DNA of 64,000 bases from Fischerella sp. JS2 (GTDB taxonomy: Bacteria > Cyanobacteriota > Cyanobacteriia > Cyanobacteriales > Nostocaceae), in contig NZ_CP135918.1 of assembly GCF_032393985.1 (NCBI RefSeq), positions 2,852,001-2,916,000 of the forward strand. Reading direction: 5' to 3'. Position numbers and translations under genes: made by a program. This document shows positions 54,538 through 63,900 of this stretch, piece by piece. The notes below the pieces were generated by a model that saw only the letters and a list, made by a program, of their open reading frames with translations, was not told the DNA's origin and did not search any database. How positions within the stretch are numbered: the first letter of the stretch is position 1; every line of letters starts with the position of its first letter.

Positions 54538-54811
54538 GAATTTTATTAGCAATTCTTTATATTTAACCCAATAATTAGGGTTTGGAGAGTAGGGACACAC
54601 AGCTATGCACCCCTACAAACCACAAATACCTAATGTGAAATGGCATGTTGTTATTACTCTATGCTAAAGCTTGCCTTAGTGGTAATTTGATTTGGGCAGT
54701 TAGTTCTATGTCCTAAGGTACTTATTGGCAACAGGTAAGAATCAGACTCTTAGGTATGAATTTTTTGTAGACAGTTAGTCTATTGTCATAATTACAGGCA
54801 TCATAACCAAG

Positions 54812-54885
54812 AAAAAAGCTCTCTTGCCTTTAGCACACAAGAGAGCAGCGGTGTGGTGTGAGGAGCAAATTTAATGTTTGCTACC
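54812..54885 (-). ncRNA. yfr1: Yfr1-like small regulatory RNA
   Basis: On the minus strand: TATAAT (54895-54890), start near 54885, a 5' stem AGCAAA/TTTGCT, an unpaired GCTCCTCACACCACACC and a terminator stem GCTCTCTTG/CAAGAGAGC ending in six U (54817-54812). This order (5' hairpin, CUCCUCACAC single strand, terminator hairpin, U-tract) is the Yfr1 architecture, a short, very conserved cyanobacterial RNA that base-pairs with mRNAs, including outer-membrane protein mRNAs in Prochlorococcus. The exact 5' end is estimated. Confidence 0.85.
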
Positions 54886-55104
54886 AGCAATTATACCAAA
54901 TTTTGTGGGAATAATTAATGACAAGGGTATGAAAATTATGTGTAGATACGTAGCAGCTTGTTACGAGACATTTCCTACAATAAATGTGCATAGTATGTCT
55001 CTATGCGCTCGAAGAACGTTTCTAAATTCTGCTACTGCCTTTTTCTTTGTAAAGAAAATTAATATGTAATTATTTTTGCAGTTTTGACTTGTTAATTAAG
55101 GTGA

Positions 55105-55219
55105 GCTTTGCGTAAAATCGTAGTGTTTTTAAACGCAGAGGGACGCAAAGTAAGTGCGGAGGGGCGCAGAGTTTTCCTGCATAGAATTCGCTATGAATAA
55201 ATGAAATGCTGTACTAAGT
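55105..55219 (+). repeat. Dispersed repeat, copy 2 (partner at 5241-5353)
   Basis: Same order of landmarks as copy 1 (GCTTTGC, TTTTTAAACGCA, GGGGCGCAGAGTTTT, GTACTAAG). By eye the two copies match at roughly three of four positions with small gaps. Confidence 0.75.
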
Positions 55220-55297
55220 CTACATAGATCAGTGAGCAGTTATTAGTGAGTAGTGATCAATAACCGATAACTGATCACTGTGAAAGTGGGTTTTTGA

Positions 55298-56935
55298 CTA
55301 TTGAGTTTTGCCAGTGATATTAGTCTGTTTTGAGGCTGGGACTCGTTGATTTGAAGATACAGGTGTACGCTTAGGCTGTGACTGACATTGAGCAAAAATT
55401 TCCTGTGGGGGTGTAGAGATATTCTGTGCTTGTGATAATTTTTGATATTCGGATAATTTTATACTGTATGCTTGCTTTGCTTTGACCAGAGGTTTTCTCT
55501 CTATAGGAACTAAGGGGTCGGATAGGTTTGCAACAGAGCATATCCGTACATAGAGTACTTGATCTGGATTTTGCTGCTGTGCTGTGATTACTGTACTATT
55601 GAGAATTGTCAAAACACTACCAGCAGGTGCGATCGCTTGTTGCGGTGGTGATGTGTTTGTCAACAATTGTATATCAGTTGCTGTCTGAATTACATCCAGG
55701 CGATCGCTTGGCGTCGATCGTATAACAGATGGCTCGTATTTTACAGAGGGAGTATTATTATTATGTTTCTTACCGAAAATTTCTCCACTAAGCATCCATA
55801 AAGTCCCAAATAAACCAGCACCGATCACTAGTCCTACAAGGATGACAAACTGTAATAGTAGGTGCGATCGCTTTTTAGATGTAGTCGCAGGCATTAACTG
55901 AGTTATCGGCTCTACTACTGACGGTGTTGGTTGGGTTGTGGGTTGTGGTGGTGTTGCAGGTGGTGCAGTCGGAGGAACAGACGACTGTTGCGGTGGTGGT
56001 GCTGCTAAAGGCTTTGGTGTCAAGTCCTCCATCACTTCATCAGCCGATTGATAACGCTCCTGTTTATCTACTTTTAACAACTTGTCGATCACTTCACCCA
56101 ACTCATCACTAACTGGACTATTCACATGTTCTCGCCAGTTTGCCACCCAACTATAACCGTGTTGCGCCCACAGTCCAAAAGGAGCAATCCCACTCAGCAA
56201 ATGAAAGCAAGTTGCACCCAAACTAAATAAATCACTAGCTGGGTAAGCTTCACCACCCTTGATCTGTTCAATAGGACTATAGCCAAAGGAGCCAATTGTC
56301 GTCCCTGGTTTTAGCTGGACTGTTGCTGTCAGTTGCTTTGATGCTCCAAAATCAATCAGTACTAAATCTCCCCCTAAAGAATTAGCTCTTCTTTGTAAGA
56401 ACGGTTGAGGGGATCTCGTCATAATATTCTGTGGTTTGATATCTCGATGAATCACACCACGTTCATGGATAAACTGGAGGACAGGCAATAAATCTAGCAG
56501 TAGTTCCCGAATTTCGGCTTCGCCATAGGTTCCCCGTGTCTCTAACTCTTTGAGTAAATTTTGGCCATCAATGAACTCTTGTACTAAGTACATGTAATGG
56601 TCTTGCTCAAAATAAGCTAAAAGAGTGGGAATTTGTGGATTTTTGCCTAGTTCTTGCAGCCGCTTTGCTTCTTCCTGAAATAATTCAATTGCTTTTTTTA
56701 ATCCGTAAGTTCCCTGGATTTTTGGGGCTAGTTGCTTGACAACACACAGTTCATTCAGCTTATCTACATCTTCAGCCATGTAAGTTCTGCCAAATCCACC
56801 CTCTTCTGAAAGCACCTTAGTGACGTGATAGTGGCCTCTCAATAGTGGTATCAATGGGACGCCGCAACTCTGGCAATACTTTACTCCATCATGATTTTGA
56901 GGATTCGGACAATCGGGATTTAGGCAGCAGAGCAT
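55298..56935 (-). CDS. Membrane-anchored Ser/Thr protein kinase with N-terminal zinc ribbon
   Basis: 545 aa. CCLNPDC and YCQSCG (3-24) form a zinc ribbon. The Hanks-type kinase domain runs about 36-300: SEEGGFGRTY (glycine loop), K67, HRDIKPQN (163-170, catalytic D165), DFG (195-197) and GSFGYSPIEQ activation segment. A Pro/Gln/Thr-rich linker (about 305-350) precedes one membrane helix (about 357-380) and an extracytoplasmic tail of unknown fold. Resembles the cyanobacterial SpkB/SpkF type. Targets unknown. Confidence 0.92.
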   Translation of the reverse strand: MLCCLNPDCPNPQNHDGVKYCQSCGVPLIPLLRGHYHVTKVLSEEGGFGRTYMAEDVDKLNELCVVKQLAPKIQGTYGLKKAIELFQEEAKRLQELGKNPQIPTLLAYFEQDHYMYLVQEFIDGQNLLKELETRGTYGEAEIRELLLDLLPVLQFIHERGVIHRDIKPQNIMTRSPQPFLQRRANSLGGDLVLIDFGASKQLTATVQLKPGTTIGSFGYSPIEQIKGGEAYPASDLFSLGATCFHLLSGIAPFGLWAQHGYSWVANWREHVNSPVSDELGEVIDKLLKVDKQERYQSADEVMEDLTPKPLAAPPPQQSSVPPTAPPATPPQPTTQPTPSVVEPITQLMPATTSKKRSHLLLQFVILVGLVIGAGLFGTLWMLSGEIFGKKHNNNTPSVKYEPSVIRSTPSDRLDVIQTATDIQLLTNTSPPQQAIAPAGSVLTILNSTVITAQQQNPDQVLYVRICSVANLSDPLVPIERKPLVKAKQAYSIKLSEYQKLSQAQNISTPPQEIFAQCQSQPKRTPVSSNQRVPASKQTNITGKTQ

Positions 56936-57088
56936 TGTTTGGCGAGGGAGTGTGTTGGAATCTATGATAGAGTAACCTTCTTGATATCTCCTTAAATTTT
57001 TTAATTTTCTAATTAATTTCTTTCCAGTGAACTTTGTGTCCTTTATGTCCTTTGTGGTTCGTTAAATATATACTATTAATTATTTAGA

Positions 57089-57110
57089 AGACTAAAGTCC
57101 TCACTACAAA
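57089..57110 (-). repeat. Dispersed hairpin element, diverged copy
   Basis: Reverse strand reads TTTGTAGTGAGGACTTTAGT, related to 22691-22716 by compensating changes in the stem. It lies in the short gap between queA and the kinase gene. Confidence 0.6.
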
Positions 57111-57181
57111 CTTGAGCGATCGCAATCTTTAAAACTATAAATTTGTGGGACGATCTAGACAATTCATCCCACAAAAAAACA

Positions 57182-58402
57182 CTATATCCTTGCTTCTGGC
57201 AAAATTAACATCGCATCACCAAATGAATAAAAGCGATATCGAGATGCTATAGCTTCCTGATAGATATTCAGCAATCGTTGCCTACCAATTAAAGCACTCA
57301 CCAACATCAACAAACTGGAACGCGGTAAATGAAAGTTAGTAATCATACCTTCTACTACCCGCCATTGATAACCAGGATAAATAAACAAATTAGTCTTACC
57401 ACAAAATGGTTGTAATTCACCTGTTGTTGCAGCGCCTTCTAAAGCACGGACAACCGTTGTACCCACAGCAATAATGCGACCACCAGCTGCCTTAGTCGCA
57501 CGAATTTGTTCTACAGTACTGGGTGGTACTTCTATCCATTCTTCATGCATTGTATGGGTAGTGACATTCTCTACTTCTACCGGACGAAATGTCCCTACAC
57601 CTACGTGCAACGTTACAAAAGCTTGATTAATATTTTGCTGGCGTAATTTTTCTAGTAGTTCTGGAGTAAAGTGCAGCCCTGCTGTGGGAGCGGCAACCGC
57701 TCCTGGATTTTGAGCATACACTGTTTGATACTGTTCGCTTTGGGCTTCAGTGCTTGTGATGTACGGCGGTAGAGGTACTTCACCAAATACATCTAGTAAT
57801 TGCAGCAAAGAAACTTCTTCTGGCAGATCAAATTGCAGCAAACGTCCTCCAGTTGCTGCATCAGTTTCTAGGACAGTTGCACTCAGTAGGTGATGAGGTG
57901 GTGGGGTGGTGGGGTGAAATCTTTCTCCCGATCTCCCAATCTCTCGATCTCCCAATCTCCCCATCTCCCCATCTGTTTTACCCTTCGCTGTAAAAACAAT
58001 TTTCGAGCCTTGCTTGAAACGTTTTCCCGGCTTAACTAAGGCTAACCAACAATTATGTTGTCTTTCCTCTAACAACAATACTTCTACCTCTGCTCCCGTT
58101 GATTTTTCACCGTATAACCGTGCTGGAATAACTTGTGTATTATTCATCACTAGTAAATCCCCTGCCTGTAAGATTTCCGGTAAATCTCGGAAGATACGGT
58201 GTTGAAGGGTATTTTCTTTACCTACATTCGGAGAATTTACGACTAAGAGTTTAGAACTATCTCTGGGAACTGCTGGGTTTTGAGCAATTAGTTCAGTTGG
58301 TAATTCATAATCGTACCCAGCTAATGTGATATCTAGCTCTGAGTTTTCTGTTTTCTGTTTAGATGTTAAATGAGAATTTGTTTTTGCGAGTTGTTCCTGC
58401 AT
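57182..58402 (-). CDS. queA: tRNA ribosyltransferase-isomerase QueA with a repeat-derived insert
   Basis: 406 aa. It makes epoxyqueuosine in tRNA from SAM. Family blocks: [72 protein letters not shown] and [19 protein letters not shown]. Residues about 143-171 ([28 protein letters not shown]) are absent from the normal family pattern and are encoded by CCCAATCTCC-type heptads; this explains the excess length over the usual 350-380. The N-terminal 24 residues may also be extra. Confidence 0.94.
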   Translation of the reverse strand: MQEQLAKTNSHLTSKQKTENSELDITLAGYDYELPTELIAQNPAVPRDSSKLLVVNSPNVGKENTLQHRIFRDLPEILQAGDLLVMNNTQVIPARLYGEKSTGAEVEVLLLEERQHNCWLALVKPGKRFKQGSKIVFTAKGKTDGEMGRLGDREIGRSGERFHPTTPPPHHLLSATVLETDAATGGRLLQFDLPEEVSLLQLLDVFGEVPLPPYITSTEAQSEQYQTVYAQNPGAVAAPTAGLHFTPELLEKLRQQNINQAFVTLHVGVGTFRPVEVENVTTHTMHEEWIEVPPSTVEQIRATKAAGGRIIAVGTTVVRALEGAATTGELQPFCGKTNLFIYPGYQWRVVEGMITNFHLPRSSLLMLVSALIGRQRLLNIYQEAIASRYRFYSFGDAMLILPEARI

Positions 58403-58587
58403 TGAGATTTTAGACTTTCTTAAGCAAGCTGGTTGAGAATTGTGTCTTCTAAAAGAACTTTAAAGTATTGCCTACTGAATTGATTATTCGACTTTAAGAT
58501 AGATAACATTCAGTACCACTGAAGTAACTATATAAAAATTGGGTAAACCTCCCTATCCAAAAACGGGGGCTTTTACCCTAGCAGGTT

Positions 58588-59034
58588 GTGACTCATTCTA
58601 CCAATAATAGAAATGTAGGATTGGCTTTGATCCCAAGCACCAAGATGGAATACTTGTATTATCTGGCAAATGCCAGTCTCACTCTGAGGGTTGTTCAATT
58701 CTTGCACGCCAAACCCCAAGTACCTGTTTCCTTCGTCACCGTAATTCATCAAATTGATGGTTGGGTGGTTAGAGTCAAACTTAGAAAACAGGTATCGCCC
58801 CAGGAAGATGGCGACATTCGGGCTTTTTTAAATGAATTAGGAATAAGCTACGAGCCGCCAATGCGGGTACAAATGGCACTTTGGAGTTTAGAGGCAGGTC
58901 AGTGTCCTGTTGATGTTATGCGTCGCTATCAAGTAGCGATTGTCTCTCATGGTAGTCCAGAAAAAGAAGAAATTGAGGCATTTAGACAACAATTTGTCAG
59001 GGGATTAGGTTACTGCCCAGAAACTTTGGCCTAA
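58588..59034 (+). CDS. Conserved cyanobacterial hypothetical protein
   Basis: 148 aa, soluble, alpha/beta. Distinctive parts are YLYYLANASLTLRVVQFLHA, DGWVVRVKLRK and RRYQVAIVSHGSPEKEEIEA. I do not recognise a named domain. Start GTG 58588; ATG 58645 (residue 20) is an alternative. Divergent from queA. Confidence 0.65.
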   Translation: MTHSTNNRNVGLALIPSTKMEYLYYLANASLTLRVVQFLHAKPQVPVSFVTVIHQIDGWVVRVKLRKQVSPQEDGDIRAFLNELGISYEPPMRVQMALWSLEAGQCPVDVMRRYQVAIVSHGSPEKEEIEAFRQQFVRGLGYCPETLA

Positions 59035-59282
59035 CCGAATCAGTGAACAGTTATCAGTTATCAGTTATCAACTTTAAAAATGATAGCTTAGCCCTTAAAT
59101 ATAATTAGAGCGAAAAACAAAGATGTGATGGGGTAATTGGTAATTGGTGAGACTACTTGCTGTCTTGGCTTATGCCGAGATGGCAAAGTAGCGAACCCGA
59201 AGGGGAATTGGTAATTAATTGTTGCTTGTTGCTTGTTTATCAAAACATATAACAAACAATGAGCAACAACTATTATCCGATA

Positions 59283-59834
59283 TCATTGGACTGCATCAAA
59301 AGCCGCAGTAATATATTCTTGTAACGTCAGTTTGTACCCTGCGACATACGAGCTAACTAAGTTTTTTTCTTTAAATTTATCTCCACTCAATTGTGTTGAT
59401 ATTTCTTGATAACTAACAATAGCAACGTCAAATCGGCAAGGATAATCTGCTTTGTCAGGATGTGCTACTAAAAACATCTGTGCTGTACGCCAAAGTTTGA
59501 CTTGTTTTGATGATGCGATCGCATTTCTTCCCCCCGCATCCCAGTTCTTGGGACTGCGGGTTTTTACTTCGACAAACGCCAAAGTCGGAGATAGGCAGAT
59601 GGGGAGAGAAGAAGACAAGGGAGGGGGGGGAGACAAGGAAGAAAGATCACCTCCTTGTCCTCCTTGTCCCCCGTGTCCCTCTTCCACATACAGGGCAACA
59701 ATATCAATTTCTCCCCAACGGCAACGCCAGCGACGATCAAGGATGATCCAACCTTGGGATTTTAACCAATGTGCCACTAGGTCTTCTCCTGTGTTGCCGA
59801 GATCGAGATAATGGTAAGGAGAATGGTTCGTCAT
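59283..59834 (-). CDS. YraN/UPF0102-family nuclease-fold protein with a repeat-derived insert
   Basis: 183 aa. LGNTGEDLVAHWLKSQGW, then RWRCRWGEIDIVA (acidic metal site) and LAFVEVKTRSPKNWDAG (E-x-K) are the complete YraN core. Between them, residues about 51-83 (EEGHGGQGGQGGDLSSLSPP and on) are low-complexity and encoded by CCTCCTTGTC/GGGAGACAAGG repeats, making the protein longer than the usual 120-150. Function of YraN unknown; Holliday-resolvase-like fold. Confidence 0.86.
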   Translation of the reverse strand: MTNHSPYHYLDLGNTGEDLVAHWLKSQGWIILDRRWRCRWGEIDIVALYVEEGHGGQGGQGGDLSSLSPPPPLSSSLPICLSPTLAFVEVKTRSPKNWDAGGRNAIASSKQVKLWRTAQMFLVAHPDKADYPCRFDVAIVSYQEISTQLSGDKFKEKNLVSSYVAGYKLTLQEYITAAFDAVQ

Positions 59835-59849
59835 TGGCTAAAAGTTACA

Positions 59850-60359
59850 ATGAGTTCTAAGTTAAGCGATCGCATTAGAATAAGCATACTCAGTGTGTTG
59901 TTTTTGACTGTGATGGCGATCACAGTTGCTCTAGCTTTCCCAGAAAGCGCTGTAGCAATTAACTATAACAACCGAACCCTAGAAGCGGCAGATTTTTCGA
60001 AGCAGGACTTAACAGATTCCAGCTTTGACCATGCCAATCTCCGTAACAGCAACTTCAGTAATTCTAATTTACGTGGTGTGAGATTCTTTTCGTCAAATTT
60101 AGCCTCAGTAGATTTTACTGGAGCTGACCTTAGTTACGCTGATTTAGAATCAGCGCGGATGACTAAAGCCAATTTGACGAATGCAGTCCTAGAAGGCGCA
60201 TTCACCACTGGCACTATGTTTGATGGGGCAATCATTGATGGTGCAGATTTTACTGATGTTTACATCCGTGAAGATACGCTCAATAAATTATGTAAGGTAG
60301 CTAAAGGCACTAATCCAGTCACAGGTCGGGATACCCGCGATACTTTGGCTTGTCCTTAA
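59850..60359 (+). CDS. Pentapeptide-repeat protein, probably thylakoid lumen or periplasm
   Basis: 169 aa from ATG 59850. An N-terminal hydrophobic segment (about 9-33) ending SAVAINYNN looks like a signal peptide cleaved after AVA. About a dozen pentapeptides of A(D/N)LxX type follow (ANLRNSNFSNSNLRGVRF, ADLSYADLESARMTKANL). A conserved C-terminal cap holds a cysteine pair (KLCKVAKG, LACP). Resembles cyanobacterial lumenal pentapeptide proteins. In-frame ATGs upstream overlap yraN and are rejected. Confidence 0.86.
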   Translation: MSSKLSDRIRISILSVLFLTVMAITVALAFPESAVAINYNNRTLEAADFSKQDLTDSSFDHANLRNSNFSNSNLRGVRFFSSNLASVDFTGADLSYADLESARMTKANLTNAVLEGAFTTGTMFDGAIIDGADFTDVYIREDTLNKLCKVAKGTNPVTGRDTRDTLACP

Positions 60360-60382
60360 CTATTGTTTTAATGTAACTTGGA

Positions 60383-60423
60383 GTCTTAGTGTCTTTGGGT
60401 TTTAACCACAAAGACACCAAGAC
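60383..60423. terminator. Hairpin between convergent genes
   Basis: GTCTTAGTGTCTTTG (60383-60397) pairs with CAAAGACACCAAGAC (60409-60423), 15 bp with one mismatch and an 11-nt loop. It lies between the pentapeptide gene and the acylase gene and is based on a common GTGTCTTTGTGG repeat. No U-tract. Confidence 0.55.
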
Positions 60424-60452
60424 ACAAAAATAATTCTTGTAGGACAGGCAGC

Positions 60453-63011
60453 TTAAGGCATCAACATCAAACTTTTAGCAGTACTACTTGCCACCTTTTC
60501 TGGTTGCCAATGCATGGGGTGATATTTAAACCGCCGCCAAGGTTGGATCATGTCATCGTAGTGATGATGAAAAGCATGACCAGATTGTCCAGTGGTTTGG
60601 ATAGCAACAGAATTATCCCAATTTGCTAAATCTACAATCATCCGCATTGATGGCAAAGAAACAACAGTGTAGTCCTTAGCTGCATTCCAGCCAGTTGCGT
60701 TGACAATAGAACTACCACCAGCACTTGGAAAAGGGCCACGGTTGAAAAGTGCTTCTATTGGGGCGATACCCGATTTTCCTAAGGTTTGATTACGGAAGGT
60801 GACTGTATGGAGATTTCCCCAACGCCAGCGACTAACATCTTTACTTAAGTTATGTTCCAGTTCATCCACTGCTTGAGCAAAAGCTTGTTGAAAAATTTGG
60901 TCGCGATTTTCAACAACAGGAGTTTTATAATTATCCCACCAATCGCTATTAGGTTGTTTAACCAATTCTTGGATGACTGCAAACCAACGACTGCTACCAG
61001 TTGGTAAATAACCTTGGGGTAGTTGATCTGCAAAGGTATCAGCTAAGAGATGTTTCCAAAATACTGCAAAAATTGCCCCAGCAGTACTATCTGAGTTTTG
61101 CTGAAAATCCCAGTCTACTAGTAAACGCTGTATTTTTTCCAAATGGCTATTTGAAAAGGGAATTTCCAGGAGAATAGGTACTATATTTTCGGCAATCAAA
61201 TTTTTATTGTCTGCCTGCATGTTTTCCACGTCAGCAACGGTGATACTATTCTTTTTCGCTGCGATCATTTCTACTATTCGTTGGGCGCGAAAACCATAGT
61301 CCCACTCACTAGAAATAAGATAAGGGTAATCTTTACCGATAACTGCATTATTAGCAGTCACAATATAGCCAGACTCTGGATTAAATACTGTAGGAAGTTT
61401 CTCAAACTGAATATATTCCTGCCATTCAAAGTCATTTGTCCAACCGGGGACGGGATAGCGCCCATCTCCACTTCTGCGAACAGGAATTTTACCAGGCATT
61501 TGATAACCGATATTGCCATCAATGTCTGCATACACAAAATTTTGGGCAGGTACATCAAAATCTCGTACGCCTACGCGAAACTCCTGCCAATTTTGACTAC
61601 GATTAATTTTGATGATCGCAGATGCCAAGGTTGAAGGTTCTAAAGCAGTCCATCGCAGTGCCAAAGCATAATTTGCTGGCAAGTTAATACCTGCTGTTTG
61701 ATGAAAGTTTTTTAAAGGGGCAAATGTATCAGAAATAATTGGGCCGTGGCGAGTGTAGCGGACTGTTTGGGCAACAGTCTGACTACCAGCAACTTGAATA
61801 TTCTCTGTTAGCAGTTCCATATCAACCCATTTGCCATTAACTTCGTATTGATTAGGATTATTCGGGTTGATTTTCTCGATGAACAAGTCCATCACATCTG
61901 CTTCTAAATTAGTTACTCCCCAACTAATGCGATCATTGTGACCGATAATTACCCCTGCCATACCAGGAAAAGAAAATCCTGCTACATCGTAGGGACAGGT
62001 AGGAGTTTTTGGTAAGCAATGCAAACCAACTTCATACCATATAGATGGTATTTGTACACCCAAGTGGGGATCATTAGCGAGGATGGGTTTACCAGTTGCA
62101 GTCCGCTGTCCCGAGATTACCCAGTTGTTGGAACCTATGCCACTGTCGAAGGAATGGGGGAGGAGAGATAAGGAAGAGGGGGGAGTGTGTAGACGCGTAG
62201 CGGCTTCCCGTAAGGGTGGAGTGTGAGGAGTGTGTAGACGCGCAAGCGACTTCCCGCAGGGTGGAGTGGGGGGAGACAAGGAGGAAAGATCACCTCTTTG
62301 TCCTCCTTGTTGTCCTCCTTGTCCAACTATGACGGGATGATCAGCAGGATAAGGGGGAATCAGTTGGTCTATTTGTTGTGATATGAGGGTTTTAAGTAGG
62401 ATACTGCGTTCAATTTCTTTGTCTAGGTTGTCGCCGAGATCGTAGGACATGACTTTGCCCCACGTGAGTGTATGTAAAAGTTGCCAAGGTTCGGGTTTAT
62501 AGTTAGGGTTGAGCAGTTTTAAAACAGCGTATTCTAAACTTAAGGCGCTATCTTGGTGGTTGGCAAGATAAGTATTAATTCCATCAGCGTAGGCTTGCAA
62601 AAGATTTTTGGTTTCTGTATCCATCTGCTGTATTTCTGTTTGGGCTACTCGCGCCCATCCCAAGGTACGCAGGAATTTATCAGTATTAAGCTGCGACTGA
62701 CCAAACATTTGTGCTAAGCGACCAGAACCAATGTGTCGCCAAAAATCCATTTGCCAAAAACGGTCTTGGGCATGAATATAGCCTTGGGCCATAAATAGAT
62801 CGTGGGTATTTTGGGCATAGATGTGAGGAATACCCAACTGATCACGTTGGACTTCTACCTGTGCTTGCAATCCTGGTAATGTAATTTTGCCGCTTTCTTG
62901 GGGCCAGGAATGACAAATAGTGTAAGCGATCGCACTACTTATTACCAAAGTTACAACTAGGATGCTGATGCTAATCAATTTAAGGATTTTGCTTTTGAAT
63001 AGCTTCTGCAT
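60453..63011 (-). CDS. Penicillin acylase family Ntn-hydrolase with a repeat-derived insert
   Basis: 852 aa. Signal anchor at about 7-29. The alpha chain holds GLQAQVEVQRDQLGIPHIYA and HAQDRFWQMDFWRHIGSGRL. The N-terminal nucleophile Ser is S294 in GIGSNNWVISG, followed by ILANDPHLGVQIPSIWYEVG and SFPGMAGVIIGHNDRISWGV. The precursor is normally cut just before this Ser and the spacer removed. Residues about 228-286, immediately before, are repeat-encoded (GGQQGGQRGDLSSLSPPTPP and two TRLHTP-like copies). Substrate unknown; some cyanobacterial members degrade acyl-homoserine lactones. Confidence 0.92.
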   Translation of the reverse strand: MQKLFKSKILKLISISILVVTLVISSAIAYTICHSWPQESGKITLPGLQAQVEVQRDQLGIPHIYAQNTHDLFMAQGYIHAQDRFWQMDFWRHIGSGRLAQMFGQSQLNTDKFLRTLGWARVAQTEIQQMDTETKNLLQAYADGINTYLANHQDSALSLEYAVLKLLNPNYKPEPWQLLHTLTWGKVMSYDLGDNLDKEIERSILLKTLISQQIDQLIPPYPADHPVIVGQGGQQGGQRGDLSSLSPPTPPCGKSLARLHTPHTPPLREAATRLHTPPSSLSLLPHSFDSGIGSNNWVISGQRTATGKPILANDPHLGVQIPSIWYEVGLHCLPKTPTCPYDVAGFSFPGMAGVIIGHNDRISWGVTNLEADVMDLFIEKINPNNPNQYEVNGKWVDMELLTENIQVAGSQTVAQTVRYTRHGPIISDTFAPLKNFHQTAGINLPANYALALRWTALEPSTLASAIIKINRSQNWQEFRVGVRDFDVPAQNFVYADIDGNIGYQMPGKIPVRRSGDGRYPVPGWTNDFEWQEYIQFEKLPTVFNPESGYIVTANNAVIGKDYPYLISSEWDYGFRAQRIVEMIAAKKNSITVADVENMQADNKNLIAENIVPILLEIPFSNSHLEKIQRLLVDWDFQQNSDSTAGAIFAVFWKHLLADTFADQLPQGYLPTGSSRWFAVIQELVKQPNSDWWDNYKTPVVENRDQIFQQAFAQAVDELEHNLSKDVSRWRWGNLHTVTFRNQTLGKSGIAPIEALFNRGPFPSAGGSSIVNATGWNAAKDYTVVSLPSMRMIVDLANWDNSVAIQTTGQSGHAFHHHYDDMIQPWRRFKYHPMHWQPEKVASSTAKSLMLMP
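62155..62330 (+). repeat. Dispersed repeats inside the acylase gene
   Basis: GGAGAGATAAGG and CTCCTTGTCC blocks surround two copies of the GTGTAGACGCG family (about 62187-62219 and 62230-62262), all in frame with the acylase. It is the largest repeat insertion in a coding sequence in this window. Confidence 0.85.
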
Positions 63012-63900
63012 GATTTATTCCGCAGATGAGAAATTTTTAGAATTGTAACATTGTCTATTTATAGATAATTTTGATACATCTATGTGTTGCCAGGTTTTTA
63101 AATCAGTGAATAGGAGTATGCTGGGGGATTTAAACCCAAGTGAATATGTACTCCTTACTGATAACCGATAATTGCTAAAATATCCTTCTCTAGCAAGGTT
63201 AAGCTTGCTTAACTAAACTTGTATCTTAAATAAAGAAAAAATAAAAAATATTTTAAGTAATTATACTTAAGTTTATCAATATGTACACTAAACAAACAGC
63301 AAATTAGCAGCACAAAAACCAATAATTTATAGTTGCTGAAAGCTAATTATCAAGAAAGGCTTCGGGCAGATGGCAGATGGCGAAGATCTAAAGTTTTCGT
63401 TCGTGATTGAGCCATCTGTCCCCTCTACCAAATGGGTTTAAGACCCCCAGTAAATCGAAGATTTACTGGTCTGCAATGTTCCTGAGGGTCACAAGACGCG
63501 GAGCGGCTTCCGCAGGTATCCCCCTTTAATTCCCTTCTGCCCTCTGCCTCCGTACTTCTGCCTTCTTCAAAGTTGCTGAAAGCTAATTATTAAATTGAAT
63601 TTCAGCTTTAGGAATCAATTTAATTAATCTTTGTACATATACTTTAAAAGTATATACTCAGTCAATTGTTGCAAATTATTTAGTTACCAATTTCTAAGTA
63701 AAGTTTATTTTCATTTGATGCAGGAAGAATGAAAGTACTGTTAGCCTATTTAAGTAGGAAAAGAATAGTTTAAAAGTTATTAGAGGTAGATTTTTTTCTT
63801 AAAATATTTTAACAATTACCGCAGTGAATTGAAATTAAAAGAGATTCATCTAATTATTAAGATTAATCGAAATATTTATTTTTTGATTTTCTAATTATCT
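63012..63900. other. Repeat-rich gap at the right end
   Basis: No gene. It holds the reverse copy of the GGGTTTAAGTCCCCC element (63116-63138), a 20-nt direct repeat flanking 220 nt of dispersed repeats (63331-63590), and AT-rich DNA from 63590 that probably promotes the gene at the right edge. Confidence 0.65.
63331..63590 (+). repeat. 20-nt direct repeats flanking a 220-nt repeat patch
   Basis: AGTTGCTGAAAGCTAATTAT occurs identically at 63331-63350 and 63571-63590. Between them are a perfect 10-bp hairpin (CCAGTAAATC-GAA-GATTTACTGG, 63447-63469), a TGGGTTTAAGACCCCC element, an AGACGCGGAGCGGCTTCCGC element and pyrimidine heptads (CTTCTGCC). Confidence 0.8.

Larger units (their letters stand above)
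54601..55297. other. Gap containing a Yfr1-like RNA and a dispersed repeat
   Basis: Carries the small RNA at 54812-54885, a repeat at 55105-55219 and TCAGTTA/GTGATCA-type inverted heptads near 55235-55278. No protein gene is supported. Confidence 0.7.

Noticed and set aside
54878-55069. 63-codon plus-strand frame
   Set aside because: It overlaps the Yfr1-like RNA promoter on the other strand and a TAGATACGTAGC-type repeat, and has no recognisable protein features.
63116-63138. GGGTTTAAGTCCCCC-like elements as tRNA T-arms
   Set aside because: No acceptor stem, anticodon arm or CCA-adjacent pairing could be built around any copy.
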